In this document: positions 1 to 12,300 of the stretch, one piece after another
Layout of the letters: each line of letters opens with the position of its first letter
Numbering within the stretch: the first letter of the stretch is position 1
Assembly: GCF_037975245.1 (NCBI RefSeq)
Contig: NC_092569.1
Location: 19,337,501 to 19,401,500 of the forward strand
Direction: 5' to 3'
Length of the DNA stretch: 64,000 bases
Source of the DNA: Apostichopus japonicus
Lineage: Eukaryota > Echinodermata > Holothuroidea > Aspidochirotida > Stichopodidae
Program-made: the position numbers and the translations under genes
The notes under the pieces: generated by a model
The model's database searches: none
What the model saw: only the letters and a program-made list of their open reading frames with translations
What the model was told of the DNA's origin: nothing

Positions 1-154
1 AGTTCATTATATTTCAAAGACTGACAATGTAAGATACGCTAGGAGGAAACAACTCAAATAATATGTTTCTAATTGATGGAAGTTTGCTCAAAGTTGCGTA
101 GACCAGATATTGTGTATGTGTTAGTTAAAACCTTTCTTCCTTTTCTTTGAACAG

Positions 155-426
155 GTGAGAGTGTTGACAAAACCGGTTCCTACGACGACGCCCTCTATTT
201 GAGTATACTCATCTACTGTGTGGCCTTTGTGTTGTACCTTCTCGTACCCTTCTACCAGAAATGTTTCACCAAACGATTCATCATGGCCAAAGAAAAGAAG
301 AGGAAGATAACGCTCGCTGATGAGTGGGGTGTTGGTGGACCACACCCTAACATTGACCGAAGAGAAAGTTTCTCACCTTCCCCGCTGACAAACGAAACTC
401 GCGTCGAAAGAGAAAGTTGCGTCTAA
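155..426 (+). CDS. 3' terminal coding exon of a membrane protein (partial gene)
   Basis: A pyrimidine-rich tract ending in ACAG at 151-154 precedes an open frame that begins in phase with two leftover bases and runs to TAA at 424-426. It encodes about 89 residues. The first ~15 are polar (ESVDKTGSYDDA), followed by a hydrophobic segment of about 20 residues (LYLSILIYCVAFVLYLLVPF) that should span a membrane. A basic stretch (AKEKKRKI) and a Ser/Pro-rich tail follow, as expected for a short cytoplasmic C-terminus. I do not recognise the family. The upstream exons lie outside the window, so neither start nor function can be given. It shares nothing with the FReD genes downstream. The strong acceptor and the membrane-anchor-like composition support a real exon; transcript evidence would settle it. 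Confidence 0.5.
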
Positions 427-1827
427 CACTGAGCAGGAAAATTGATTTCTTTTCTCGTCAACAGTACTAACATTCCATTGGAATGAAACGCATGAAAGAA
501 ATTCATGTTTTCTGTTTTTGACATCATTGGTAGAGAATGATTTTGACGAGTCGTTCCTTCAATTGACGCAAGACAACTTTGTAGTTTGTCCAGTCCCGCG
601 AGGCAGGGTCGAAATCAGGACGATTTACAACCCAGTTAGGGCTTATGGATGTTACTCATGGTTTATTAGAACATTGGGAATGGGTTGGGGGGGGGGGGGA
701 GGGAATTGTGTGTGGCGGAGTTCATGTAATAAGCAAATATGTAAGATTTCTTGACGGGCTGCTCAAAATCTAAAGACATTATCCTCTGTCTTGACTCCCT
801 CTCACCCGACACCCCCCCCCCCCCCCGTCGCATACTTTGTATGATGGTATGACACTAAGCAAGCTTCACAGAAAGTTTACTTGAACAAAAGGAAATAAGA
901 GTGTATGAAGAGTATGCATGCTCGGTAATGAAATAGCCATAGCTCACAATTCCTTTAGCTTGAAAAATCTGCCAAACTGCCACACCAGAACTCTTTTTTT
1001 TTCTAACCATAAAGTGATTGGTTTATTTGTTTACATTGTATATGTCATACTAAAAGAATGACAGCCAAACATATTAAATCTATACGAGCTATACTTCTGA
1101 CAGAATGCATCAATGCTAAAGTTAAAATAGGAAACGTTCGTTATTAAACAAAATGGTGTTTCAACATATTTGCAATCAACCGCTAACTGGCTTAGACATG
1201 GCCAAGAACAAAATTGTGTCACTGAGTGAAACCATTCTTAAACATTGAGTGAAACCATTCTTAAACATGACATGATATTAACATATAGACACTACTGTTT
1301 GGTTTCAGGTTGATTATTCCACTACCATATACAGAGTGCATAAGGGTACTGCATAGCAGCTCTTGTTTGCCGTGTCGTGTGTACGTGCGTGATTAAAGAT
1401 ATTATATTCGTCTTTGATAACGTGTCGAGCTCTTTCAGATAAGATGAAACATTGACCAACCAATTAATCCTATCAATTTCGCGGGACAGACTTCCAAAGT
1501 TCACGTGTATAAGTTGAAACCAATTAATTATATGTAGCGACGGTTCTAATTGCTGTTTACTTGTTGTTGTCTTGATTAATACAACTTATTTGTAAACATC
1601 CATTACTAAGATAGAGTAAACAAATTCAATACTAATTGCGTTGTTTTCTTTATTTATTCTAAACTATAGAGTAGACCAGTCACCTATATATACCGATGGC
1701 CTATAGCATTATCTTTGATAGATTATGAACCAGATATCTAAAGACTATAGTTGTCATGCAGCTAACAAATGACACAAGTATATATGCTGGTCCGCAAGGG
1801 TAAAAACACAGCGGTAGTCTTGCCGTG

Positions 1828-1831
<4 letters not shown>

Positions 1832-1896
<65 letters not shown>
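1832..1896. repeat. (TA)n microsatellite
   Basis: A perfect alternating TA run of about 65 bases, visible directly in the sequence. Confidence 0.95.
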
Positions 1897-1900
<4 letters not shown>

Positions 1901-2037
1901 TATATAACACGATATCACAACAAATGTGTATATTTGTGTCAAGTTGCCGAATTAAGCTAACGTTCATTCATTATCAAATTGTCGTGTTGCTGCGTTGTTT
2001 CTAAACTTGATAAAAATGGATTATAGTAGTTGGTATA

Positions 2038-2957
2038 TGACGTCATCATATATATATATAGGCCTATATATATATATATATATAGGCCTATATATATATA
2101 TATATATATATATTCTTCAATAGCTTTACTTGCCTATTATAATTCGATTGATACCTAGAAATGCTTAGCATTCCTTGTTTTTCTCTTAATTTAGAATTTC
2201 ATCAAAACGCAACTTTTCTTTGTAATTTTCTTTTAATTAGTTTCTTCTAATGAAAATGATTTGAAAGATAAAACATGAACAGATTTTCAGCTCTGTATCC
2301 ATGGTGACATGGTAAAAATGTCTAGCAGTTTTGCTAAGCAATCAACTTCAGCCTAAGTGATAGGCTATTCTTGTAAGAAACTGATTTTGACACTTTCTCA
2401 GTTACTATAGAAAGATAGTAGTTACATTTTTTTATATATATTTTAATCATTTTCGAAATTTGATGAACACCTGGACAGTATTAATAGTTTTGCTTATTTT
2501 CAATATTTGCCTGAGAAATATTTTTTATCTTGTTTGGTTAGAAATCTGACGAAACTTATTTTCAACGAAGAAGAAGAAGAATGTTGGTATATACCTTGAA
2601 GTTGATGGTGTCAAAAGTTGAGGAATGAATAGTTCACACCTGATGACGTCATCTAGTCTTATCGATATCCAACGATGTAGTGATATCATAAAAAGGTCTT
2701 TATGCACATAATTGTCAGAAATGTGGGAAAGAGTTATTCAGGCCAGGGGTGGAGCGGAAGGGGAGGAAGTAGAACCAGTGGTTGTAATTATATTTTCTCT
2801 TCCTTCTGGAAAATATTTACCGTTGAATTTTTTTTTAGCCTCAGTATAAATCGTCAAAAAATCGGTTGGGTATATCGCATATTTTACGTGTACATTTATA
2901 AGATATATTTCCCCTTCATCTAAAAGACACCACGTCATTAGGTATTGTATGACGTCA
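2038..2957. promoter_or_regulatory. Three perfect TGACGTCA (CRE-type) palindromes
   Basis: TGACGTCA occurs at 2038-2045, 2644-2651 and 2950-2957. It is the consensus binding site of CREB/ATF bZIP factors. The sites lie in non-coding DNA between the first gene and unit A, and no promoter is identified nearby, so a regulatory role is only suggested. Confidence 0.25.
2048..2113. repeat. (TA)n microsatellite with AGGCCT interruptions
   Basis: A TA run broken twice by AGGCC, so that each break forms a TATAGGCCTATA palindrome. The whole tract is self-complementary. Confidence 0.9.
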
Positions 2958-4296
2958 TGCGAATGATGCAAGTTTATTTTGAGTAGCCATCGAACGGCAT
3001 TATAGTCTTTTCTCTGTTTCTGTTTTTTTTTTGGCTTCTCTTTGAACAAACATCTTTGTATTGTCTTGCTTAATTATATGTAGTTTTTCAGTTTTCGTTT
3101 TTACTTTGTTGTTGACTCTGTTGTTTACCGTCGTTATGTTTGAAAGTTCGATTTTTCTTTTTCAATTCTCAGCTGTCACAGTCAAATATTGATAAATATT
3201 ATAACATGCTAGTGGATGAATATGGTAAACGTTACGTGCTATAATAGATATGTTATAAAGGTCATATAAATATTATTAACTCCTCCTGACCAAAAAAAGA
3301 AACAAACAGTGAGAAAATATATATTTCTTGATGATAACATGTAAAACAAAATCGCATTACCTGAAATTTGAAAGATTTTTTTTTCATCGGATTTTAGAAT
3401 AAGTGATGGTAGGTGCGTACATTTAGTTGTTAACACGTTTCAGGTACGCAAAAAATAAATAACGTCGTTTTGCGTCAACGTCATTTATGTTTAAGAATGA
3501 CGATGACGCAATGTCATATAATAATGTAAAATCGAACGTTGTTATGTTTTACGCCATCTGCATCATCATAGCAGGAGAATATATTACACCAATTTGAAAG
3601 ATTTGGGGTTGACTGTGTTACATGTTATTGACGCATTTTGCTGTTTTGATATAATTTACAAGTAAGACCAGTATATAGTTATAAACTGTTTATATTTCGA
3701 ATTTCAAGAGTAAAATAAAATAAAAAAGGCAATATTTATATTCAAAGTTATACGTCTCATTAATTTCTCGTTGCAATCTCAAAGTATTATACACAAACCA
3801 CGTTGGGTGAGGTGGGGTGTGACCGTGATGGGTTGGTGGAGGGGGTAGAGAGGAAGGGAGAACGTAGTGCAGGGGTATGGTGGATAGTCGCGTTCGTGAT
3901 CACACGTATATTCAGTCGTATCGGCAGATAAAATTGGACTTGTCCACGGATACCCATAAGAAGGTTAACATAAAACACACCAGAACAAAACACTGCTCCA
4001 GCCCACCCGTGCGCATGCTCGCCATATACATTGTCAGCCGGGAGTAAAACGTCCTGTAGGGGCATTTGTTGCATTAAATATGTCAGTTCGGGCACAGGAC
4101 GCCCTTCGATAAAGGTTCCTTGCCACTATGGTTATATCAGTCGGTGAAATTTAGAATTTCCATCCCACCATCCCCTCCCGTTCCCGCCTTCCCCAAACCC
4201 TCAAAACCCATTTTTTAATCCTTCACTGGCGCTTCCGTCTGTTGGTTCTTAATAAGTGTTACATACGTCATAATATACGTCATATTACATTACAAA

Positions 4297-4384
4297 CATA
4301 CATACATACATACATACATACATACACGCACACACGCATACATACATACATACATACACGCATACTTACATTACATACATACAT
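4297..4384. repeat. (CATA)n tetranucleotide microsatellite
   Basis: Tandem CATA units with CACGCA interruptions, visible directly. Confidence 0.9.
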
Positions 4385-4849
4385 ATCACATTACATACGT
4401 CATAATACATTTAATAGGGTATATCGTGTTGGGCAGAATAGTAGGGGTAAATAGAGGGCGATCAATTTAAATTTCGTAAACACGGTCTTAACCTACTTGA
4501 AGTGATGGGGCTATACTGATATGTTGACATTCTTCCATTATTCTTATTTTGAGATTCAATGAAGGATCACAGGTAGCCAACAATTCCAAGAGCAACGAAA
4601 CCAATTTCCTGTGAAAATGATTCGTTTATTAGGAATCCTATTACAGAGACAAACAGCTATTGAAAGAATCCACACCTTTATGTTACTGTAATGTAAACTG
4701 GAGCAATATGTAGGTTGAAAGCGAACAAGTAATTAAAACGAAAAATGTCACTTGATATATTCGAGGTCCTCATCCAAATTTCTTTCGTAAAGCCTAGACG
4801 ACAAAATGGTTCATTCTGCCTCAAAGACCATACTTTAAAGGGCAATAAA

Positions 4850-6246
4850 AGTAGCACTATAAACGGATGACTTTGGTAATGAATAGTAATAATAAACTCA
4901 AACATACCCTTTACTGATTGAGGTTATCACTTGAGTCTGTGGGAAGGCCATGTAGTAGTGTGTTCCCCCTTCCAACCCGAGAAAAAAAAGGTTCATTCTT
5001 AAGGCATAATTACCATATATAATGTAGGTCTATGCAGCAGCTCTGAAAGGAAGATTGTGCTAACAAATAAAGATAATAAACTAAAAAAGGCCCCATACTT
5101 CACTAAACGTAAACCAAGCTTTCATAATAGAGGGAATAGCTGCCGTGGAGTCGTTGGAACCGTTTAATATCAATTTAGGGGTAATGGCGTCATCGACCTC
5201 AGATTTTGCTTTTAATGTAGACATCAAGTGGTATACTTCTGAGGCATATACCATAAATACAGTCCACATAAGTAGCCCATAACGCATTTTGATTTGGAAA
5301 ACTTTGTGTGAGGCTGTTAAAAATCCCCGACCAAACCATTTGTATACGGCTGACGATCGGAGGTGGACCCCCTTCACCTTTGAGCACGCCGTTGCTCTCC
5401 ATTGCCCTACATTGGTGGGGAACCTCCCCCTTCAGTGTACATTTGAGAGAAGCTTAGGATTAAGAAATCAGAGAAGACTTTATAATATCGGAGAGACCAC
5501 TTTCCGCCCCTCCCATCAGACAAACAAACTGGGCTCATGTGAAACACCGAAGGGGAGATGATACGTTTAAATACTAGTGACGTACACAAGTGGATGAGGG
5601 AGTGGGACATAGTTCAGTCGGAGATTTCTAGAATCAGTGTGCAGAGAATTTGATCATTCGTGTGCCTCCCTCCCTATTTCAACCCCACACACAAATCCAT
5701 GTCGTCTTACATGTTAATGTTTACTCACGACAAGATATTTGAATAGGAACATGTTGATAAAAATAATCGTTCAGTCGGAGTTTTCTTAAATCAGTGTGGA
5801 AAGAATCCGACCAACCATCCGTGTGCCCCCCCCCAATCCCCGCATTTCAACCTCATATAAACCATTTCATCGTAACGGAACAGTTCAATTTGACGTGCAA
5901 TTGATAGAAAGCGTGACGCATGTACAGACACATAAAAAACATCATTATTATTATTATTATATTTGTAGTTATTCGTTATTAGATCCGGGTAATATTTTCC
6001 TCGTGTTTATACAATAGAATTTAACAAACCATTATACTGTAGCTTTCAGTAACCATCTTTAATTACATGCAATGACCCTAAAGGAAGGTCACAAGATAAA
6101 AAATTCCATCCTTGCCGGTGACAAATGATCCCTTGGTCCTCCGTACCTTTCGTCATCTTCCGCTAAACTGCTGCCAAGTGTGCTTGACATCGATTTAGTT
6201 TGATTCAGTGTTCCACGGAGAATCAGCCAGAAACCATTATTTCAAA
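4850..6246 (+). repeat. Upstream block of duplication unit A
   Basis: This block recurs, diverged, upstream of copy C (about 47.39-49.24 kb), in the collapsed unit (about 38.7-39.67 kb) and in part upstream of copy B (about 25.23-25.50 kb). Shared landmarks include TTCTGAGGCATATACCATAA-type text and the ATT-repeat near 5945. It should contain the copy A promoter, but I see no convincing TATA box. The last 230 bases before the start codon are well conserved between A and C. ATTTCAA at 5676-5682 is the single-copy empty site of the MITE found in unit C. Confidence 0.6.
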
Positions 6247-6330
6247 ATGTGGATCCCAAGAAAGCTACGATTTCTTATACAATTTTGTTTCTTTGTCCTG
6301 TCAAGAAATATAATCTGTTTCCACGGAGAG
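6247..6330 (+). CDS. Copy A exon 1: signal peptide
   Basis: ATG in a good context (AAAATGT) opens 28 codons beginning MWIPRKLRFLIQFCFFVL: a basic start, then a hydrophobic core typical of a secretory leader. The exon ends in phase 0 at a consensus donor, GAG|GTGAGT. The following intron is about 3.3 kb. Confidence 0.75.
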
Positions 6331-9300
6331 GTGAGTACATTTCTTTCATTCTATTATTTCAGACTTTTTGTAATTTATTTTATTATAAAATTGTGGTTAT
6401 TATATAACTAATTTAATGGTAATTTTACCTATTTCAATAAATAAAATGTTAAATATCATTTTACTTATTCCAATGTATTAAATAGTACTAAATATTTCCT
6501 TCGGTGAGGTAGATTTTAAATCCCGTTAGTTTTTCTGCCTTTAGTTGGATTTTAACTTTAACAAATTTCATTAACTATTCTCAACAGGCTTCCTAAAAAA
6601 TACCAAAAACCAAACCCAAACCAAATGGGTTCCTAAATGTAGAACCACAGCTGTGTGTGTAGTTTTTATTAGTTGTCATCCCCAAATATAGGGAATACAT
6701 TTGAAAACAGAAATCATTTTTAATTTGATTTCCAGATATGAAAGCTATATGTATGAAAAACACGCGGTATTTAAAGTGATGTGAAAAGTGTAAAGTATTT
6801 TGTGTTGGCAGTTTTATATATAGTTGTCATCTCTCAGTATGTATAGGACATGCACGAGAAATTAAAGTCATTTCTATTTTTTGAATGGAATTCAAGAAGT
6901 TAAAGCTAGTCGTGACAAATACATGGCATTTAAAATTTTGTCCTCTTTGAATATGCATTTTTAGGAACTATTACTAAAAAAACTTTCCTGATTATTCTAA
7001 ACAAAATTCTGTATAGTATAGAGACTGTAAAATTTCACTCGCGTCACAGACCGTCATTTAAAATAATGTAAAGATCGTAGTTTCATTTATTTCTCTCAAT
7101 AAGTTTGTGTGTGTGCAACTTGTATATTGTTGTCATCTCGCAATAAAGATCCAAACTGGTCAAAAATGATTTAATTTTTAGATCTATTTCAATTGATTTC
7201 CAGAAATCAAATCTAAGTACAACACAAACATGTTATGTAAACCTCGCTCTCGTTGGACAAGCAGTTGTACAATCTATCCCCCATAAAACGGCAAACTCAC
7301 TGCTGTTTGATATTCTTTAATAGTGAATTTCTATTCTTCCAAATTAACAGACTTAAACTTGGCTTTTAAAAGCTATATCATATATCTTTATGTTCATTAG
7401 AGTTCTCTAAAATACCAATAAAAGTATATTATTTAGCTTGATTGTGAGATATTGAATAAGTCAATTCTTTCAATTATTTATCAAATCTGATTGCGATTGA
7501 TCAAACAAAGACATCTGTCTAGAGCCTGCTGCTATTTTACATTAAGAGTAAATAAAATCTCATCTCGTCCATTCTGAGAAATTTAAGTGCCTGTCACGTT
7601 ACTATTGTTTCTAACCACACCAAACTCAGACGAAACTTGATTGAGTGAATCAAGTTCAAACGACTGTGACTTCAGTATTATCGTAGCCTTATAATAAAAA
7701 AAAAAATGTATTCAAAATGTTGCATTACTTTATAATTAGCGGGCATACATTTTTTGAACTAGTTAGGATCAATTTTACCAAATTTCAAATTAAATGTTCC
7801 TGAACTATGTTGTATATATATTCAATATATATTCTAGACTACTATAATTAAAAATGTCTAGGAATGACCCCAAAAAATGAAGAAGAAGATGGAATCGCGA
7901 GGAATGTATAATGATTGAATTCCGAAAGTGTATGTAAATTAAAACAGTCATGACTATATTTCTCAAACAGATCAATCTAGAATACAATTATTTCATAGAA
8001 ATTAAATCAAATCAAACATATTCCATCTTTTTATTTTTAAGATCTCAATTTGTTCAACTTTAGGTTTGTGTCGACTTCATGTAAACAATTACTCCGTTAA
8101 TACTTTTCGTTGAGTGCGCAGTTTATCTACTCAATAATTTTACTTGCATTTTCGTCACTTGAAATTACTCATACAATTCCGTCAAACATCTTTAACTTTA
8201 AGAATAACTTACATTGTCAATCCATTCTTCGTTGTCACGATAAAGTAATCTACAAAATATTAAATATAAATTTACCCCCTCCCCCTAAATCAAATTAAAA
8301 AAGTAAGACAGACAGGTGGTATCATAAAAGCGATGTCGTAGATAGAACGGTTTTTAGTACAGTAACAAGATCGCTGATTCAATCCGTTGTAGACGCTATT
8401 TTCACATTGGTAAAAGTATCTTTATCTTCAAACGCTCTTTACCTAATTCCAAATCCAAAAAAAAAAGAGAAACAAACGCTTAATGATTCTATTGAGCTAC
8501 AAATTCTAAGGTAAACGACTATATATCATTTAGACTGTTGTCAATCAACTAACAGCGTTAAAATAGTTACTGTGTTAATATTGTCATAGTGTATCTTACG
8601 ATAATTGATGCTTAATTCCCACACCAAGGAAGTAGACCTCGGCTTAATTCATTGCTTCAAAACACAAAATTTGAAGAGAAATCTATCTAGCGATTGCGTT
8701 TGCATTTGGTTAATGTATAAGATAAACGGTTCTTTATAATCGGCAAATTTAAAAAGACAATGTAGAAACACTGTAATTCATATTTAGTTCTATTTTTAGC
8801 AGTTCGAGATAATGAGTACAAGAGTTTATTGTGTGCTGTAACGGCGTTCTTTAGATTGAAAAGTTAAACTTCGGGTGAATGTCAATGTATTGCATTGAAG
8901 TAACGTTTCCAATGGGTAATCAAAGGATATTTAAATCTTAGTTGAAAACGAATCCGAACTCTTAATTTGTAATTATTGAAATTACTAATGAGTTTAAAAT
9001 GAGAGCAATAAAATAACTTAATGAAAACTGTTAAACGCTGATCAGCATAACGAAAATTATATTTCTGAAGAACAGAAACTATGGTATATTGATAATATTA
9101 TCTTTATTTTCGTGTACTTAGTTCAATAAAATACTTAAAGCAAATTTTAACATATTCATTGTAAAATGTATCAATTTTTTTCAAAAATAATAATAATAAT
9201 AATAATAAAATAAACTCTCTCTGATTTGGCCTTCAACATTTTTTGGAATATACACAAATTAACACAAACCATTCATTGTACTATTTTCTGCAAACAAAAG

Positions 9301-12300
9301 TTAACATAATTTCTTTTTACTTAGCTCAATGATCCCAACGCATTTCAACATGCAACATTTTATGACTTTTAGAACATTTATGACTGAACTCAATTCCAAC
9401 TCCTAATACACTAGCTTTACCTCAATCCTCGCTGTTATTACTCAAGTAAAGTATAAAGAAGTATTTGCCATTTGCAGGAAATAAGCACAGCCGACTCAAT
9501 TTCGTATATATGCCCTCGTAGTTTACCACTGAACATAAATTATAAATAAGTTAACGACATGTTAGTCAAATTAAAACTGTAGGGAAGAATATGTTGACTA
9601 TATTTATCGCTGATAACATATGCATGATGCTTTTAATATCCTTTACTCAGAGTAATCAACAACTCTTTGTAGGAGCGACTGAAAGCAAAGTTCACAGTGA
9701 GTGTTTATTCATTTTCTATGATTTAACGTTTTTCTTATGTTTTTTCAATCTCCTGTTCATCGTACAATTTCTCATTGACTGATATTTTTATTCCTCATAA
9801 TCCATGCCAAACATTTGTCACGGCAACATCCGTTAAACTTGTTATGATCACTTACTCTCGTGTAATATGAGAAGAGAAATATTCCTTCTACTTATTACTT
9901 CCTTCAGTCACGAGCAAGAAAAACATTTCGACATAAGAAATAACGATAGTTTTTAATAAATCTTCGACCCTATATATTTGAACTTTGTACACATATTGCA
10001 TGATAAAGCCTTTAATTATTTGTCAACATATTGTACGGTTCACGTTGTGAATTAGTAAAGGATGTGTTAAATATTTGTCCATGAATGCGCTCATTTTTTA
10101 TAGCAGTATTTTTATCACTTTATATAAAAACTATTTAAAAGGTTATTTACATTTGACTGCTAAACTTGCAGATTATCTAAGCAACCTTGTGAAATTATCA
10201 TTCACGTTTTTTTTATCGTGTATTAGTTGCAAATTGTGTACCAAATATTAGCTTTCATACATTTCTGTCACATATGTTCCAAGATTATAAATTTTGTACA
10301 AAAGTAAGAAACCTAAAGTAAACTTTTTTTTTGGAAAGGAAGTGATGTCTGAATTGAGTTTAACTTTCAAAAGCAAATTAGTAATAAATTATGTTATTAT
10401 GTTTTTCGGGATAACCTTTGATATTTTTTTATAGTATATCCGATAGTAAAATCATTTTAATTATTTTCATAACTTTTACTAAGCTTGAATGTCCCGTTTA
10501 GTTATTATTTTTTGTGACTTTTCTACAATTATTTAGATAAGTGTCGTTGTGACGAAATTTTCAATAAATTATCGATTTATAAAATATCACTGACAGTTCA
10601 AGACATGTCAAGGCAAACCAGGCTATCATTTATCATATCAATTGTCACCGGTATATGTGGTAAAATTGATCAATAAACTAAAAAGGCAAAACGTTCATCT
10701 AAGTTAATAAAGAAATATGCTTCCATATTGCGTCTACTGACGGGTTCAAAGTCATATTTTCTGTTAAAACTCATGTTGTACCGTTGCAACTCATGTCTTA
10801 CTATTGCACTCTTGCTCTTGGTGTGTTCATCTAGCATTAAGTCGAGATGAAACATAATTATTGCTTAATTATTCATTTTGGGTTTACTAATAGGTATCAT
10901 TCATGGATAAACTTCTGTCGTTACATGATAACCTAAAGACAAATCTTGAAGACAACTGAGTTCTCATGATATCAGAATCACTACTTGTTCTTCTTTTACA
11001 GACTATTTTTTCCTTTATCAACGTCCTGAATACCCTAGAGATTGTCACGAAGTGTTGCATCGTTGTTCATCTACAAGTTCCAGTGGTGTTTATCTCATTA
11101 AACCAGACGGTTATGCCGAACCTTTCGAAGTCTACTGTGATAACACCGTAGAGGATGGCGGATGGACGGTACGTAGTTCAAATTGAATTATGAATGTTGA
11201 TGCCAAACATCAGCCAGATATTCAGCTTCTTTCACATCAATGAGCAAGTTTTATAATGTTAGCCCTCATGTTTCCTTAATACTTTAAATTATTTTATGAT
11301 CGTGTTTACTTTTTCATCCTCTTTTCATAAAATTCATTTAAGTTGATCACAATATACATTTCTAACTAAAATACAAAGAAAATTGTACTTTTTACCATGC
11401 TATAACTCGTTTCATTTGTCATCCTTTCCATAATGTATCTGAATATGCATATGAAATACTTCTTCACCCAGATGGTCAGCTTCTTAAGATCTTCAAATGG
11501 GATTGCTTCTGTAGTGGCTAACAATCTGCCATAGATTTAAACTTTTATGTCACAAAATAAAGAACAAAACATTGTTTGAAACGTTAATGAATGGTAAGTT
11601 TTAATAATAATTCTAATTTAACTTAATATCTCGTATGAATTATGTTCAAATTACTTGTTCTGTTATGCAGATCATACAACGTCGGTTTGACGGAACGATT
11701 AATTTTAATCGCAGCTGGGAAGATTATCAGCTAGGATTTGGTTTTCTTTCGAGTGAATTGTGGATCGGTAATAAGAGGCTTTCATACTTAACCAATCAAA
11801 AGAGATATCAACTCCGTATCGACTTGACGACAACAGATGGTTCGTCTTTTTATGTGACGTATGACACATTCCGAATAAGCGATGACTTCAGCAACTACAA
11901 GCTCGTCAAAGCAGATATAACCAACAGAACAGTAGGTAAATATATAGAAAACCTTTCAGATACGTTTATTTATGTCCCAAATAAGTCTTATCTGGTCGAT
12001 CGAAGATTCGATATATATGAAGAAATAAGGATGCAGGATTTCGAAGGATATCACGAATTTCAAGCTAACTAAAGTTGTCACGATTAAGGAGTGTGATGAT
12101 ACCTTCGTCAATATTCAAGCTTATCAATTTTTTGTTTTGTTTACTTCCCTTCACCTTAATTCGTGTTTCTATTATTATACACTGTTTTTGTTGTGTATAA
12201 TGTGAAGAAAAAAATTAACACAATGAACTAAATTGAACTTACTAATTAACTCCCATAGTTACATCCTTCTGTACAGCCTATGTCTACAGCTATATCATCT

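Larger units (their letters stand above)
427..4850. other. Non-coding stretch between the first gene and unit A
   Basis: No convincing exon is seen. The stretch holds poly-G and poly-C runs near 684-697 and 812-826, two TA microsatellites, a CATA microsatellite, a short direct repeat at about 1225-1265, and scattered CRE-like palindromes. Open frames here are short, lack splice context and use unusual starts. Confidence 0.6.

Noticed and set aside
3787-4095. 102-codon minus-strand frame in a locally GC-richer stretch, with a leader-like alternative frame (MASMRTGGLEQC...)
   Set aside because: No recognisable domain, no clear splice donor in frame and no second copy; not enough to call a gene.
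5289-5561. 90-codon frame in the upstream block with a related frame at 47936-48166
   Set aside because: The similarity follows from the duplicated block itself; frames shift between copies and there is no start, splice or domain evidence.
9591-9696. In-frame ATG upstream of exon 2 of copy A giving a hydrophobic, leader-like start
   Set aside because: The equivalent sequences in B and C carry one extra base and are out of frame. The stretch is the pyrimidine tract of an acceptor, and exon 1 at 6247 already supplies a leader in the right phase.
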